This document shows positions 24,542 through 36,804 of a stretch of 64,000 bases of DNA, piece after piece; the stretch's first letter is position 1, and each line of letters begins with the position of its first letter. The notes below the pieces were generated by a model, which made no database searches, was not told the DNA's origin, and saw only the letters and a list, made by a program, of their open reading frames with translations. This DNA is from Tyto alba. Lineage: Eukaryota > Chordata > Aves > Strigiformes > Tytonidae. The stretch lies in NCBI RefSeq assembly GCF_018691265.1, contig NW_024881313.1:32915518-32979517 (forward strand), given 5' to 3'. Made by a program: the position numbers and the translations under genes.

Positions 24542-25124
24542 ATTTCTTCCTCCCTCCTCTTTTCTTCTCCCTGTGACCATGCCACTGCTCACTCATCCCT
24601 GCTACTTTGAACCCTTTTTTTTTCTTTGCCAACCAGAGGCTGCTGGTGAAGGCTCATTTCTGGGCTATGTGCTGCCTCACCTGAAGTGAAATAGGCTGAG
24701 ACTTCTCAATCAGAAAGCAGAGACAAGTTGAATGGTGGTGTTTTACATCTCTCTGAAACTCAGGGTCTGCTTTTTGGAGGCTATTCGTGCACTGCTAGTT
24801 TGAAATTGTATTTGCAATAACTTATTCCTGGAGCTTTTCTATTGTGCTGTCTGTACGGGCAATTAATTATTGAGGCAGCTTATTTACAGGTGGTGCTTAC
24901 TTTCTCCTAGCGCCTCCAATGAGATGTGAATAGCAACATTTTTCGTTGCTGGCACAGAGAGGTAGAAATATCCTCTTCCAGGGCAAGCCTGTAATCTAAA
25001 CAATAACTCTGAGAGAGAGTCAATCTTGATTTAAAAAAAAGAAAGAGGCAGAAATTCTGCCTTTGAAATCACATATATTGGTCAGTAACTTTGGACTTGT
25101 TTGATGCTGCTCTTTTTAAAGCTT

Positions 25125-25150
25125 TTGTTTGTTTGTTTGTTTGTTTGTTT
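25125..25150. repeat. (TTTG)n simple repeat
   Basis: Six GTTT units in a row. Confidence 0.9.
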
Positions 25151-27175
25151 ACACTTTACTTAAAAGGAGAGGTTGTTCTCAATTATTGCCATGCTTCAAG
25201 GTTGTAGTCTCTATAGCTCTTGCATTGAAGCACTCTGCAGCAGACTATTAAAAATCTAGCAAATGTGAGTCCCTCTTCCTCTTTTGTCCCTTGTCCCTGG
25301 GAAGGACACATGTGCAGCATTATTGCTTAGTACTGATAATTCAGTTACCTTCCAACAAGATGCATTTTGCTGTGTAGCTGCAGGCTGGGGACAGCATGCT
25401 GGCTCCTTCATCACCCCCCGCCCCCCCCCCAAGCACACAACAGAAACTGGACAGAAAGTCTTTGTGGATGTATTTAGCATCGGTCTTCTCTACCCCAGAG
25501 CTTTGGATGATCTTCTGTCCCAGTCTAGGGGAAAAGGCAGGACCTGCACCACCTGCTGCCTGGGAGGCCAGTGGAGGAAACCATTTGCAGTCCTTGTGGT
25601 CTTGTACAAGTCAACATGACAAAGGTGAGACCCATGGTTTCCTTAAGAGCTGGTTAAAAGTCAAAACCACACTGGGGCTTGTGACTTTTTTTTTTCCTTT
25701 ATGGAATGTAGAAGCTGTCCCATAAAAGCCAGATCTGAACCAAGCAAAATTCAACCTGCATGAGCACTGGTATTTTTTTCTACTGTTTCTTCTTCTCTTA
25801 CCTTTGTGTCTATCTGCTTTACTTCTGCTTAGAAACTTTAACCAAGCAGTCACAAATCCATCCCTTCTGACTCACCAGCTCTGCATTTTTCCTGTCCCAG
25901 TGACAGTCATGATGCTGATGAGGTCATGGCTGTAACCATGTGCTGGAGGTGCCTGATTCTGCTCAGAGAGATTGAGGTGATGCCTCTGTCCACCACCTTC
26001 CCTGCCGCCTGATGGGATAGGAACCCCATGGTGGGCTCAGTACCAGGGTCTTGGTCCCAAATCTTGCTTCCAAAATCTCCAAAGTGACATTGTGGACCTA
26101 CAGCTGGGCACTGTATCTGCAGGAATAGGCATATGGGCTGCTCTATGTGCTGCCCAGGCATTTATGTACTTCCTTAATACATGATTAAGAGCTTTGCAAT
26201 TTGGCATGTCCAGATGATGCTTCTCTCCTTTTGTCAATCTAGTCTACCTTTCTTTACGTCCAAACATGTCACTGCAGTATTTAAGCTCCCTTGGCGCCCT
26301 GTTTTGGAGCAGGGTGCATGGGCCTGTCACCCAGCAGCCAGAAGGGCCAGGCAGATATTGCTCCAAACCAACTGTGTGTCCGTGTGAGCACTGCCAGGAG
26401 CATCTCATGTTCCCAGCACCTGCACCAGGGCACGACCCAGCCACCTCGAGTCCACCTTCAACAAATCATTTCATTCTCCCTGCCTGCTGCTGAAGCTGGT
26501 TGGACATGGAGCAGTGGGAAGGATAATACTTTCCAGAATCCCAGTCCTTTCCAAAAACCTTGCCTTGCCTTCAGCAGCATTGCAGAACTGCTCCTGGCAC
26601 TCACCTGGAGCCTGGGCTGCCCAGCCTGTGCTTGCCAATGGTCCTTTTTCTTCCTATGGATGGTGCCTTTGGCAATGAGCAGCACACTAAAGCAAGACCC
26701 CTGTGTTTTTTCCTGCCCCACTCTTCAAAACAACAACTGTCTCCTTGGAAAACTATTTTTCACACAAAGAAACATCATTTTATTCTGTATTTTGCTCCCT
26801 TGCAGCTGTGGCTCTGAGCTCTGGCACCTGCAGGACAAGGGCTGACGGGAGGGACCACTGGGCATGTGGGTTTGCACCCCGCTGGTGATGTACCCAATAG
26901 GTGCAACTGGTATTGCTGGCTTTGACTGTGGTGCAGAGCACTTCATCCTTGCCGTGTTCTGCTTCCCTCCCTGTAACGTGGAGACAAGGTGTTACGACGA
27001 CTCAGACTGGGATCCCAGGGAGTTGTAAAGGTTCAGTGATCCCCTTGGGTTAAATTAAGGTGAAACAACACCTAAATGACTGGTTAAATGTTTTGCTTGT
27101 GGTAGAAACAACTTAAACTTGGAAAAGGATAGTAAGTGATGTGGTCCCTTATCGAAAAATGGAAAGGCAAGGCAA

Positions 27176-27203
27176 GGGGGGGAGGGGGGAGGGGGGAGGG
27201 GAA
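27176..27203. repeat. (GGGGGGA)n G-rich tract
   Basis: Four runs of five to seven G separated by single A on the + strand, which meets the usual pattern for a stable G-quadruplex. Confidence 0.85.
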
Positions 27204-30200
27204 GTGGACCAGCGTTGTTGCAGGCCCAGAAGTCTTGGATGGTGGGTGCACACAGAGTAAAATTTTCTGTTGCCTTTTCAGTTTACCTTTATCAGCTGAT
27301 TAGCATACTAGACCAAAAGAGGCAGGTATTCGACAAACTCAATTCCATGAGAGATGAGGAAAAGGTGGATCATGGGTTCTGCATATGCACTGAGGGGGAA
27401 TGGGGTGCACCATCCCTTGTCAATTGAGTCGGTGGTCGTGCTTGCCCCCCTCTTCCCACCCCCCTTTTCTCCCCCGCCCCTTATATTTTCTTCAGTTTTT
27501 GATTAGGTCCATCTGGTGCTGTTTATTTATCTCTCTTATCAGTCCTTTAACCTGAACATATGGTTTTACGCAGTCCATGTTTCCCTCCTTTGAGGTTTAT
27601 CTAAGGGGTCTGGCATTACAACTGCAAGGGAGTGAAGCTGTGCATCCTTCGATACACTCGCGCTTCCTTGGGTGGCATTCCTTAGACTAATCACAAAGGC
27701 CACAGCTTGTCAAAGTTTTCTGTGTCGATGAATGTTTGAGGCATTAATTCCTTCAGTTCCTTACGTGAGGGGCGTCCCCAGCCTCCAGGGGATGAAATGC
27801 TCCCAGTGCTGCCATGTGTGTGGGTGCAGAGAGACCTCCAAAGCACCATGCTGTTCCTGATGTACTCTCTGCAGCCTCCCGAAGCCAAACTGCTCTTGGA
27901 GGTGCATGAGGACCGTTTGGGAAAGACACACTCACCATATAAAGTCCTTCAAGTCCATCTCTGCTGCAGATATGTGTCTAAGTTGTGTGACTTGCTTTGA
28001 CATTTGCTCCAGTGATTTGTGCCCACGGGGAGACGCAACCTCGTCTGGGATAAAGGGGCTTGCTTTCATTCATGTGTGCAGAGAGATGTTGGGGTTTAGT
28101 GTCTGCAAAGCAGCAGGGGGTTCAAAGCCATGCTGGAAGTGTTTAAATAAATCAATAGCCAGGTTGGCATTTCCCTGTCCTAATAGATCTGAAAAGGGCT
28201 GCATGCAGAGCCTGCTGAAGCCACTGTGTGTTTCCCCAGTGGTGGGGGCTGTGGTCCAGGCTGAAATGCACTGGGGTTATTTGGCAGCTACAGGAGATCT
28301 GCGGAGCCATAGAATGAGGGAGATGCAGACATGTTATCGTAGCTGATTAACGCCATCCATCAATGACTGATTAAAATGAGCAGAAATGTTTTTTCTTCCT
28401 CTGCAGCAGAAGAGCTCTCTTATGCAGAAAGTGCTTCTCTTAATTACCACTCTGTAAACCCTCAGCGAGACAGAGCATCAGCATTGTAGCTTAATTCCTC
28501 ACCGCTGTAATAACCTTCTAATTTCATAAGTGCATTAGTCAGGATAATACACGTGGGTTTTGGTGTTGTTGTTTTGTTTTGTTTTATTTTTTTTCTTTCA
28601 TTTGTATCAGAAGTGTCCTTCATTCAGTAATGGAATTGCAGAAGATGTAGACAATAAGACAGCTATTCTTACAGCAATTAGAGGCAGAGCCATGCTGTAA
28701 TCTTTGCGGGGCAGGGGAGTTCAGGCTGAGATTGCAGATCCAGCTTTGACAGCTGGCTTGTTTCTATTATTGGCCCATCTGAGTTTCCTCACTCAAATTC
28801 TGGGTGAAGCCCTAGCTTGACTGACGTCAGTGACAGAACTCCCATTTGCTTCAATAAGGTCGAAATTTCATCCACTTTTTTTTTGTTTGTTTTTTTAATA
28901 TATGTATTTTTAATGTTGTTACACATTTAATTTGAATAGGTAAGGTTACTTTTTAAAATCTTTGCAGTACAGGTATCTCAGCCACTTAACGAAATGTGTC
29001 AGTGGGCACCTGAGAAAGCGTAACCTCATTTCAAAACCTGATTGTGGCAAGGAATCCCATAGGAAACTGAGACATGGCTGGCACTCATATATAGCAATAA
29101 CAATAAAAGGGCATATATTGAACAGGGGGCAGTGTTTAGTGCTATATTGTGAGATTTGGACAGGAACGTGTGAAGGGAAGAAAGGGATGGACAGATTTGC
29201 TTAGAAGATGCTGTGCCCCTGAAATGCTGACAAGCACACACCAAAACGTACTGAGGAATTTTTTTAAGTCAAAGTTAAAAGTGAGTTTTGGCTGTGGTAA
29301 ATGCCATAGAGTGGAGGTAAAATATAAAACAAACGCAAGGGAGGGAAGGTAAAATAGAAAACAACAGCAGTTGCAGGAGGGGCTGGAGAGCAGGCACAGG
29401 GGGAGAGAGGAGTAAGAGCTGCCCTGTGTGTCCACTTCACTCTGCTGGCATACACAGAAAGTGGGAAGTGAATCTTCATAATGGTTTTCTAGCTGCCTGC
29501 TGGGTTAAGAAGGGATTATTTCAGCTCAGCCTGGAGGCTGGTGTGGCAGCAGGACAGATGAGCACCATAGCACTTTTCGCCACGATCCCATCAGCAGGGA
29601 TGTGCTGCAGGGACACAAAGGCTGCAGCCAGCCCCTTCCCAAACATCAGGGATTTTTCCAGGGAAGAACCCAACAGAGCCAGTGGAAATCAGAACAGCCC
29701 TTTTGCACTTAAAAGTTGCCTTTTTCTCCTTCCATTGAAAGCAGTACGAAGAACTGGGGAAGGCTGGTTTAACAGGCCAAGGCAGCAGGGGAGGCAGGAG
29801 GAGGGGGGGGGGCAGGCACAAGTGGGGATGTGGTGCAGGGCACGAAGGCAGGGAAGGTGCCTGTTATTCTGCACTGGGAGATGGGAGGTTGAAGAGCCCA
29901 GTGTGTGAGGCAGAGATAAATCCTGAAAAAAGCCTTGAGTGTTGGAGTCAGCAATTTGAGCCTTCCTGTACTGTTGCTACAAGAAGAAAGGAATGTCTAC
30001 CTGGGCCAAAGTGGTTTTACCTGATGGGCTTTGACAAGGAGAATCCGTACCACTTTCCACATCTGTGGGGAACAGTACCTGGACAAGCCAGCAAGTGGTC
30101 AAGGATTCCCACAACTATAAGCTCCATTCAGTTACCTAAATCCTACCCCCAAAAAGCAAAATCAACTTTTGCTCCACATATCTGGATATAGTCTTCTAGA

Positions 30201-32031
30201 TAAGAAATCATACAAATCCAGTCCCCAGACAGAATGGTGGGGCAATTTTTGAGCATCTGTCAAAGTCCCGGTTTGGAAAGCCACAGTCCCTTCTCCATAT
30301 GGGTACCAGATCTGGTCCTTGTGACAAGAAGCAGAGTGGCTTCTGGCAGGCTGACTGCTAGAGCAGTCGAAGAGCTGGCTGTGTGGTGTTTGCTGTGTTA
30401 AGCTTCACGAGTTCTCTAGCCCTGCAAATGTACCTTCTCTTGGTTGGTGCGCCCAAGACATTGGCTCCTTCATAAGGGAAGGAGGACTTGTTTCTTGTTG
30501 TTTCCAGGGGGACTCCTCTGACGTCTCCACCAGCACACCCCGCCATATCCAGCTATAGCCACATCCACCCACGTATGGTGGTCATTGCTGGGGACAGCCA
30601 GGGCTCTGCCGCAGGGACACCGCTGGCATGAAGCCACAGCTGCAGCACCAGCATGTGCCTGAGCATGGGAAATGCTGCTGGCACTGGCGGAAAATGCAGG
30701 GCATGAGCAACCAGGACAGCCATAAAAAGCTGGAAGTGAATCAGAAGGGTGAAGAAAATTGACAGGGTGCATCTCCATTCACCTCTTAGTCCAGATCAGG
30801 AATATGCTTTGGAAACCATAATCCTCATTGTCTCACATTACCACAATGGTTCTCAAAGAGGGGTGTTGAGGCACATGTGTGAAACATGCCCCATGCCACT
30901 TGCAAATATAACATTAAATCCTTGTGGTGTTGCAAAGAAAAGACCCAGTTTATGAAACTAACTTCTGTCCTGGTGTGGCAGACTGAGGTTTGTTCCAAGC
31001 CAAAGTTCACCTTGAAGCTCTTGTATGAATGAGCAAATTAACAACCTGGAAAAAGCAGGCCATAAATGACTCTGTGATCAGTTTTATCCAATTCTGATAA
31101 GACCACATTTTGGTCAGCCATGTACAAGACATGAGAGATTCAAAAACCCCAGGCAGGCAAAGCAAATTTTATCCCCCAGAAGAAGAACAGGCTGTTGCAG
31201 CCTGATAGGAAACGCGGCTCCGCAGGGAGATGCCTGGAGGCAGGACTGTGCTCTCAACGGTGGTGTTGGCTTACCACAGGATCAAAATGTTAAAGTTGCA
31301 AAAAGACACTTAATGGCCCCAAAGCCCAAATAATGCATAATTGGTGTTCTCTGTAGATTTTTGATGATGATGATTTTGATGAGTGAAATCAATGCTCCAG
31401 GAAATCCCTTCTTAAATTCATAGGAGCAACTACTAATTCTTGTATGCCTTGCCCAGGACAACTTACAGCCCACAGCTCAATGTCTCATCTGTCTCCTCCC
31501 TCCCTTCTCTTATCTCCAGCTTCTTACTCCTGCATCATTGTTATTTGAAAAACCTCTAGAGAAAAAAACCTGCAAGAACTTTCCCATCCTCCCTTCCTCA
31601 CCCTCATTTCTAGATATAGTGTCTTTTTGACACTTGTTCTAATTGCCAAGTTGTGGGTCTCACACAATCATGATTCACAGCTGTAAAATGTTGCTTAGCT
31701 TCTGGATGAACGTCTCAATCTCTCTCATGGAAACCAAGATGAAGTTGTTTTGCTTGGAGGGGAGGATGGCTTAAAGTCAGAGCACCAGCTCCCGCTTCAA
31801 ACTAAGCTGGTTTTGCTGTGATTTCTGTCCCCAAGACCTCATGGGTCGAATCTCTGTGTTCCACCTCTGCAGGCTGGTGGAGGTGCAGAGGGGTCGAAGT
31901 TTGGGTGTGCTGTGGTTTGAGCCTACTCAGCAGCTAAACACCACACAGTCACTCACCCACCCTCCCCCCACTTGGGAATGGGGAGGGAATCAGAGGGGCA
32001 AAGGGAGACTCGCGGGTTGAGATAAAAACAG

Positions 32032-32037
32032 TTTAAT
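32032..32037 (-). terminator. ATTAAA poly(A) signal within solo LTR
   Basis: ATTAAA on the - strand within GTTATTAAACTG, about 180 bases downstream of the LTR TATA box, where the R region of an LTR would end. Confidence 0.5.
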
Positions 32038-32214
32038 AACAGTAACAGAATAATATGGTGACAGCAGTATCAACAGGTAATGTACAATACAGCTGCTCAC
32101 CACCCACCGACCGACACCCACCTGCTCCCGGCCAGCGATCCCCAACACAAAGGCCCCGCAGCCACACTCCCTGAAGTGAGAGCCCCTCCTGCCCCACTCC
32201 TGCCTTTATATGGT

Positions 32215-32220
32215 GAGCAT
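32215..32220 (-). promoter_or_regulatory. TATA box within solo LTR
   Basis: TATAAA on the - strand within CACCATATAAAGGCAGG, about 175 bases into the LTR. The spacing to the ATTAAA signal fits a U3-R layout. Promoter activity today is unknown. Confidence 0.6.
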
Positions 32221-35200
32221 AACATCACATGACATGGAACATCGGCCAATCGGGGCCCAGCCCTCCAGCTGTGCTCCCCCCGCCCCCGCACACAGGTGAG
32301 GGCACTGGGACCTGGGGAGCCCCTGGGGTCTCTGTGCTGCAGCTCCTCCCGCTGCCAGACCAACGGGAGCTCTAGTCCAGCCCCAACCAGGACAGGGTGA
32401 AACAAGCAGAAGACAACTACAGCATCCCTTTTCCTCCTGCTAGAGCCAGATCTCCCTGTGAAACATTTTGGGGGCCTACCATCCGTAGGGATGCAGGCAC
32501 AAGCTGCTCAGGGATTAAGGAGCAGAGGGAGTAATTCCAGAGGTGAAACAACATGAGAGCAGGCAGAGCTGAGGTCTGTCATTCCTTTGTCTTCCTAATA
32601 AATTCAATATCCATAAAAATACTCAATGTTCCTCTTCAGCAGTTATTGAGGGCTCCATTGGCCTTTTGAGAGGTTTTGTACTCATATGACTCAACTTGTT
32701 TCAGAGTCTGAATCATGACCTGCACCACGGCACAATGGGGTAAGTTAGTGTGGATCTTAGCCTGGTGCTTTTCCAAAACCAAGAATGGTACCTGAATCTG
32801 GGTTGGATTCTTTGTTTGTTTCTTTGTTTGTTTGATTGATTTTTTACTTCATTACTCCAAATGTTCCTATCTTGAAGAAAATATTTGCATTGGGAAACAG
32901 GGCATTATCAATGCATACGGCAGCAGACCTGTGAGACTGGAAGTGCTGAACACGGCTTGTCCCAGCAGCAGAGACACTTCTCAGATAACCCAGATGAACT
33001 GAACTGTTAAACAACTGTAATCCAGCAGTTGCAGATGTTTTTTTGTGATGCTTTTAAAGAGCAAAGTGTTTATCTGCTCCAGCTGACTGTGCACAATGAG
33101 GTGTTTGGCTGGGGACAGCAGAGGTGTTCACCTCTCTCCCCCTATATACTATTGAAGTTAAAGCTGTCAGAGGTGTACGTAGAAAAGTGGCTGTTTATAG
33201 TACTCTACAGTTATGAAGTTTAAAAGCAGACAAGCTCCATATGTTCATGTGCTGACTGAAAGCCTGGGAATTGCTAGTCTACATTTCTTGTAGTAGGCAT
33301 TCCATATTTATGTTTTCCTAGACTCAGCAGCTAGACTCAATGTATATGCATTGGATTTACTGAGCTTTTTCAGTAAAGAAGGTGCTGAGAATCCCTGGCT
33401 CAAAACTGTGAGGTTTGAAGTGTGTGATAGAGACTGAATATTGCAGATACCAATGTACTTCATAAAGTGTGAGCAAGTGGTCAGTGCTGGGGAGGCACAT
33501 GGCAGGCAGGTTTGTTTTTCCATGTTTTCCATCTCTCTTTCAAGAACATTATTACTTATAAATTAAATAAGTTACAACACAAATATACCAACACTCTTCT
33601 TTGTGGCTTCTGTATATGGAAACCAACCCATAAGCCTTGTAGGCTGGGAGTGCTCAGCAGACAAGCAATGTCCACGCCAGGATATGACGGCGCTTGGAGA
33701 AAGGGCAACAGTCGTATGTACAAAATATGAGAAAATTTAAAGTTGGCCTCTGAGTGACAGAAACCTTCATTTGGAGGATTTGAAAATCCAGCAAGGATTT
33801 TGCAGGCAATGCCCATGCCTTAAAGCAGGAGAGTGTCCTGTCTAAATGAAATGTTGGAGCGCTGACCTGCCTATTCACCGGGGTATGTGGGGATGGGAGG
33901 TTGCACAAGAAACCTTTCACTTCAGTGCTGACATTTCATTTTATTTTTTGCACGGACACGCATCGGATAATCTCTTGCACACCCTAAATATCTTCCCCTT
34001 CTTCAGGAGTACCAGTCACATATACATCCAGGACCATGAGATCTCTGCTCTTGAACTATCACTACTGATACTGTTCCTCCCTTTCCCTACAAGCCCCATG
34101 CAAGGACTGAGCTCACTTGATACACACAGAGCCAAGGCTGGATTTGGAGCTGGACTTTTTGCTGCCACAGCCTAAGTGCTTGATTAGGAAAATGAGACCT
34201 TCAGCTGCTCTGAAATGTGAGTCAGCTCTAGAAAACTTATTTTCTATTTCCTTTTAATTTCATTCATGAGAAAAGAAGGAGAAGGCAGAGCTGAGGGGAG
34301 AGCCAGATGGTGTATCTGGGAAGCTGTGCCTCTTGGGCACCACTAACGGGCATCAGAGTGGATGTGACAACCCCTCTTTCTACAATGTGCTCTTGCTCCT
34401 GTGCAGCATCACTGGCCCTGTTTTTGGAGCTTCATGAAGCACAGCCCTGACTCAGAAAGGCTCCTGTGGGACTGGGCTGTACAACAGCCATGGGATGTGT
34501 GTATTGGGAAATGTTTGAGCTACTGGCCTTGCACAACCCCCCAGGATACATCTGTGCACAGGCACTGAATGAGATGCCCCTCCTGCAGCTCGCCAGGCAG
34601 CGGGCATCACCCCATCAGCTGCTGGTGGTGTCTCTGTGCTTGGGTCAAGGCCACCCAGACCAGGGGACATGGGGCACGGAGCAGGACACACCGTGCTCAC
34701 CTGGTTTCATGGAAGGTGGGGAAGGCCTGCAATACCATTGCTGCAGTCTTTGGAAACATGTGGGGCTGATCTGGACTGCTCCCTGGGCTGTGCAAACATA
34801 GAGCACACAGCTCCATGGTATTAGATTCATCAGAGCTATATCAAAAGGCCCTTTTCAGAGCCCCTTTGTTTTTGATGCTGTGCAAAAGCCACTCCCCCAG
34901 AGGCACATTCTATCCTAGAAGAAAATGCCACTTCCCAAAAGACTTGGGCATCACTTATACTGGGAAAAAAAGAAAAAAATCAACAACATTAAAGAGCTTC
35001 ACTGCTTTGGACATGGTTTGTTAGCGTATTAAGGGCAAAAAAAATCTTTCTAAAGGTGATACCTAATATCCTGATAAGTTGGTACTTATATCTCAATTAT
35101 CCCCATTTTGTATTGCTGCGTGTGTAATTATGAGCTAACATGTTTTTCATGTCTTCTTCAGCACAAGTTTAAGAGTAGTATTTATCTCTGGTCTCATCAA

Positions 35201-35485
35201 TTCTTTGGTCAATTCAGCAGCAAAGGTGATGCTTGCTGCCCTCATGCCAAAGACTCCACTAATGAGGCTGAGTGATTTATTCATTAAGGGCGGGGAAATC
35301 TGAAGCTTTATTCGAGAGGCCCTGGTGGGAAATTTGCATGAAAATTTCATACTGTTTGCTTGCAGGAGCCCTTCCCAGCAGTGGGTGCCCTTCCATGCCG
35401 AGCTGCCCTTTCCCTTACTGCAGGAAATGGCTCCGCTTTGCTTCAGCAAACTCTTTAATAGAAATATAAAATGCAAATGTTGGGA

Positions 35486-35521
35486 TTTTTTTTTTTTTTG
35501 TTTTGTTTGTTTGTTTGTTTT
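35486..35521. repeat. Poly(T)/(GTTT)n tract
   Basis: Fourteen T are followed by GTTTT and several GTTT units. Confidence 0.9.
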
Positions 35522-36750
35522 ACAAAAGTCATGGGGACAGGAAGCTGTTGTCTATTTAAAAAATAGCTGGACTTTGGAGACACGAGAGGGGCTTTTGACA
35601 GCTCTGGCCATGTTGAAACACCAGGAGTTTTCTCTCATCCCACTAAAGATAGAGAAAGCCTCCTACAGACTTTGGAGATGCAGGAAAACAGCTTCCCCAT
35701 TCTGGAGCAATGGAGTGGACCAAGCTGAGTCAGCAGGTCTGTAGTGTCTGGACATGAAAATAAATTTTAGTTAAATTTACAAAGTTTGGCTTCAAATCCT
35801 CAAATGGGATTCGTTGAAGGTCTGATCATGCTTGCATTTTATCTGACTTTGTCCTGCCTGCTTGACTAAAGGTACTGCAGGCATTGGCCAGGCTAAAGCC
35901 CTTTCATGGGGTACACTAACATCTATTCCAGATAATATTCTTTGTTTTGTTTCGTGAATGACGTGGGGACCTCAAACCCATGCATGCATCCATGCTCTAT
36001 GCTGCTTCATGCTGGGCTGAGCCTGTGATTGTTGCTGGCCCCTGGAACTTCCCTTTACCCCCACACCCTGGCTGCCCTGGAAAGGAAAGCGAGGTATAGC
36101 TATAGGTACAAGATCTTCACTGGTCACAGAGAAGCCAAGGGGACAGTTGCACTGAGATGTCTATCCATAGGCATGCTTGTAGATAACTCAAAATCTACAT
36201 TCAGGATTTCCCAGAGGTAAGCAGACATCTGACTTGTCTCTAGACCCTTTGGATAGAGGAATTGGCCTCCTCTTTTGCTCCCAGTGATGCCTCCTGTGAA
36301 GCTGGACCCTTCCATGGTTCTCCTGTGGGTTTGGTGAATGGTGACACTGCTGTGGTGGTCCTCCCAGACTGTGGCACGACTCTCTCAGAGCACAAGGACA
36401 CTTCGGATACACTGGGTCAGGCTGTGCTTCTGCACTGAGACAAGGGGAGAGGTGGTAATGAGGAGGGAGGGGGTTTTTACATCATTACATGATAGCAATG
36501 GCCATAATCCTGTGAGACTGTGCCTCTGTCTTTGGTCACACCACCAGCTGGGCAGTGGGTTGTGGATGATTCCCACAGGTGCTCCCTGCCACAAAAACCA
36601 GCCTGACGTGGAGGAGCTGCACCTGCATGTATCCAAAACAGCCCCCGAAATTTCCTTCAGCAGCAGCAGGCGTTCTTCTTCAGCAGGAATACATTTTTTC
36701 TGTAACGTTTCAGGGGTGACCAGTCCTGCATCCTAAAATCCTAGATTTTT

Positions 36751-36804
36751 ATCTATTTATCTATTTCAATGTTTTGAATCTATTTATCTATTTCAATGTT
36801 TTGA
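36751..36804. repeat. Perfect 27-bp tandem duplication
   Basis: Two identical 27-base units (36751-36777 and 36778-36804), each ATCTATTTATCTATTTCAAT followed by GTTTTGA, lie head to tail. Perfect identity suggests a recent slippage or duplication event. Confidence 0.95.

Larger units (their letters stand above)
24542..31907. other. Intergenic, no gene recognised
   Basis: About 7.4 kb with only chance frames (the longest 184 codons at 26291-26845, no domain) and simple-sequence tracts: (TTTG)n at 25125-25150, a C-rich run at 25414-25430, (GGGGGGA)n at 27176-27203, a C-rich run at 27447-27480, a T-rich GTTTT run near 28565-28595, and a G-run near 29803-29812. Confidence 0.5.
31908..32394 (-). 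mobile_element. Solo LTR of an avian endogenous retrovirus (probably ERVL-like)
   Basis: Read on the - strand, the element starts TGTCCTGGTTGGGG and ends AAACCACAGCA, so it has the TG...CA ends of an LTR. It is flanked on both sides by the same five bases GGGTG (31903-31907 and 32395-32399), a target-site duplication. Inside are a TATA box, CCATATAAAGG on the - strand (TATAAA at 32220-32215), and an ATTAAA polyadenylation signal at 32037-32032. The TGTCCTGGTT start resembles LTR families I know from bird genomes, but I cannot assign a family. No internal viral genes are present, so it is a solo LTR left by recombination. A five-base duplication is typical of ERVL, although other classes are possible. 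Confidence 0.85.

Noticed and set aside
26291..26845. 184-codon + strand frame
   Set aside because: No domain or similarity recognised, it overlaps frames of 60-87 codons in other phases and on the other strand, and its composition resembles the surrounding intergenic DNA.
31908..32394. Possible full-length endogenous retrovirus
   Set aside because: No second LTR and no gag, pol or env reading frames flank the element, and the 5-bp duplication lies directly at its ends, so it is a solo LTR.
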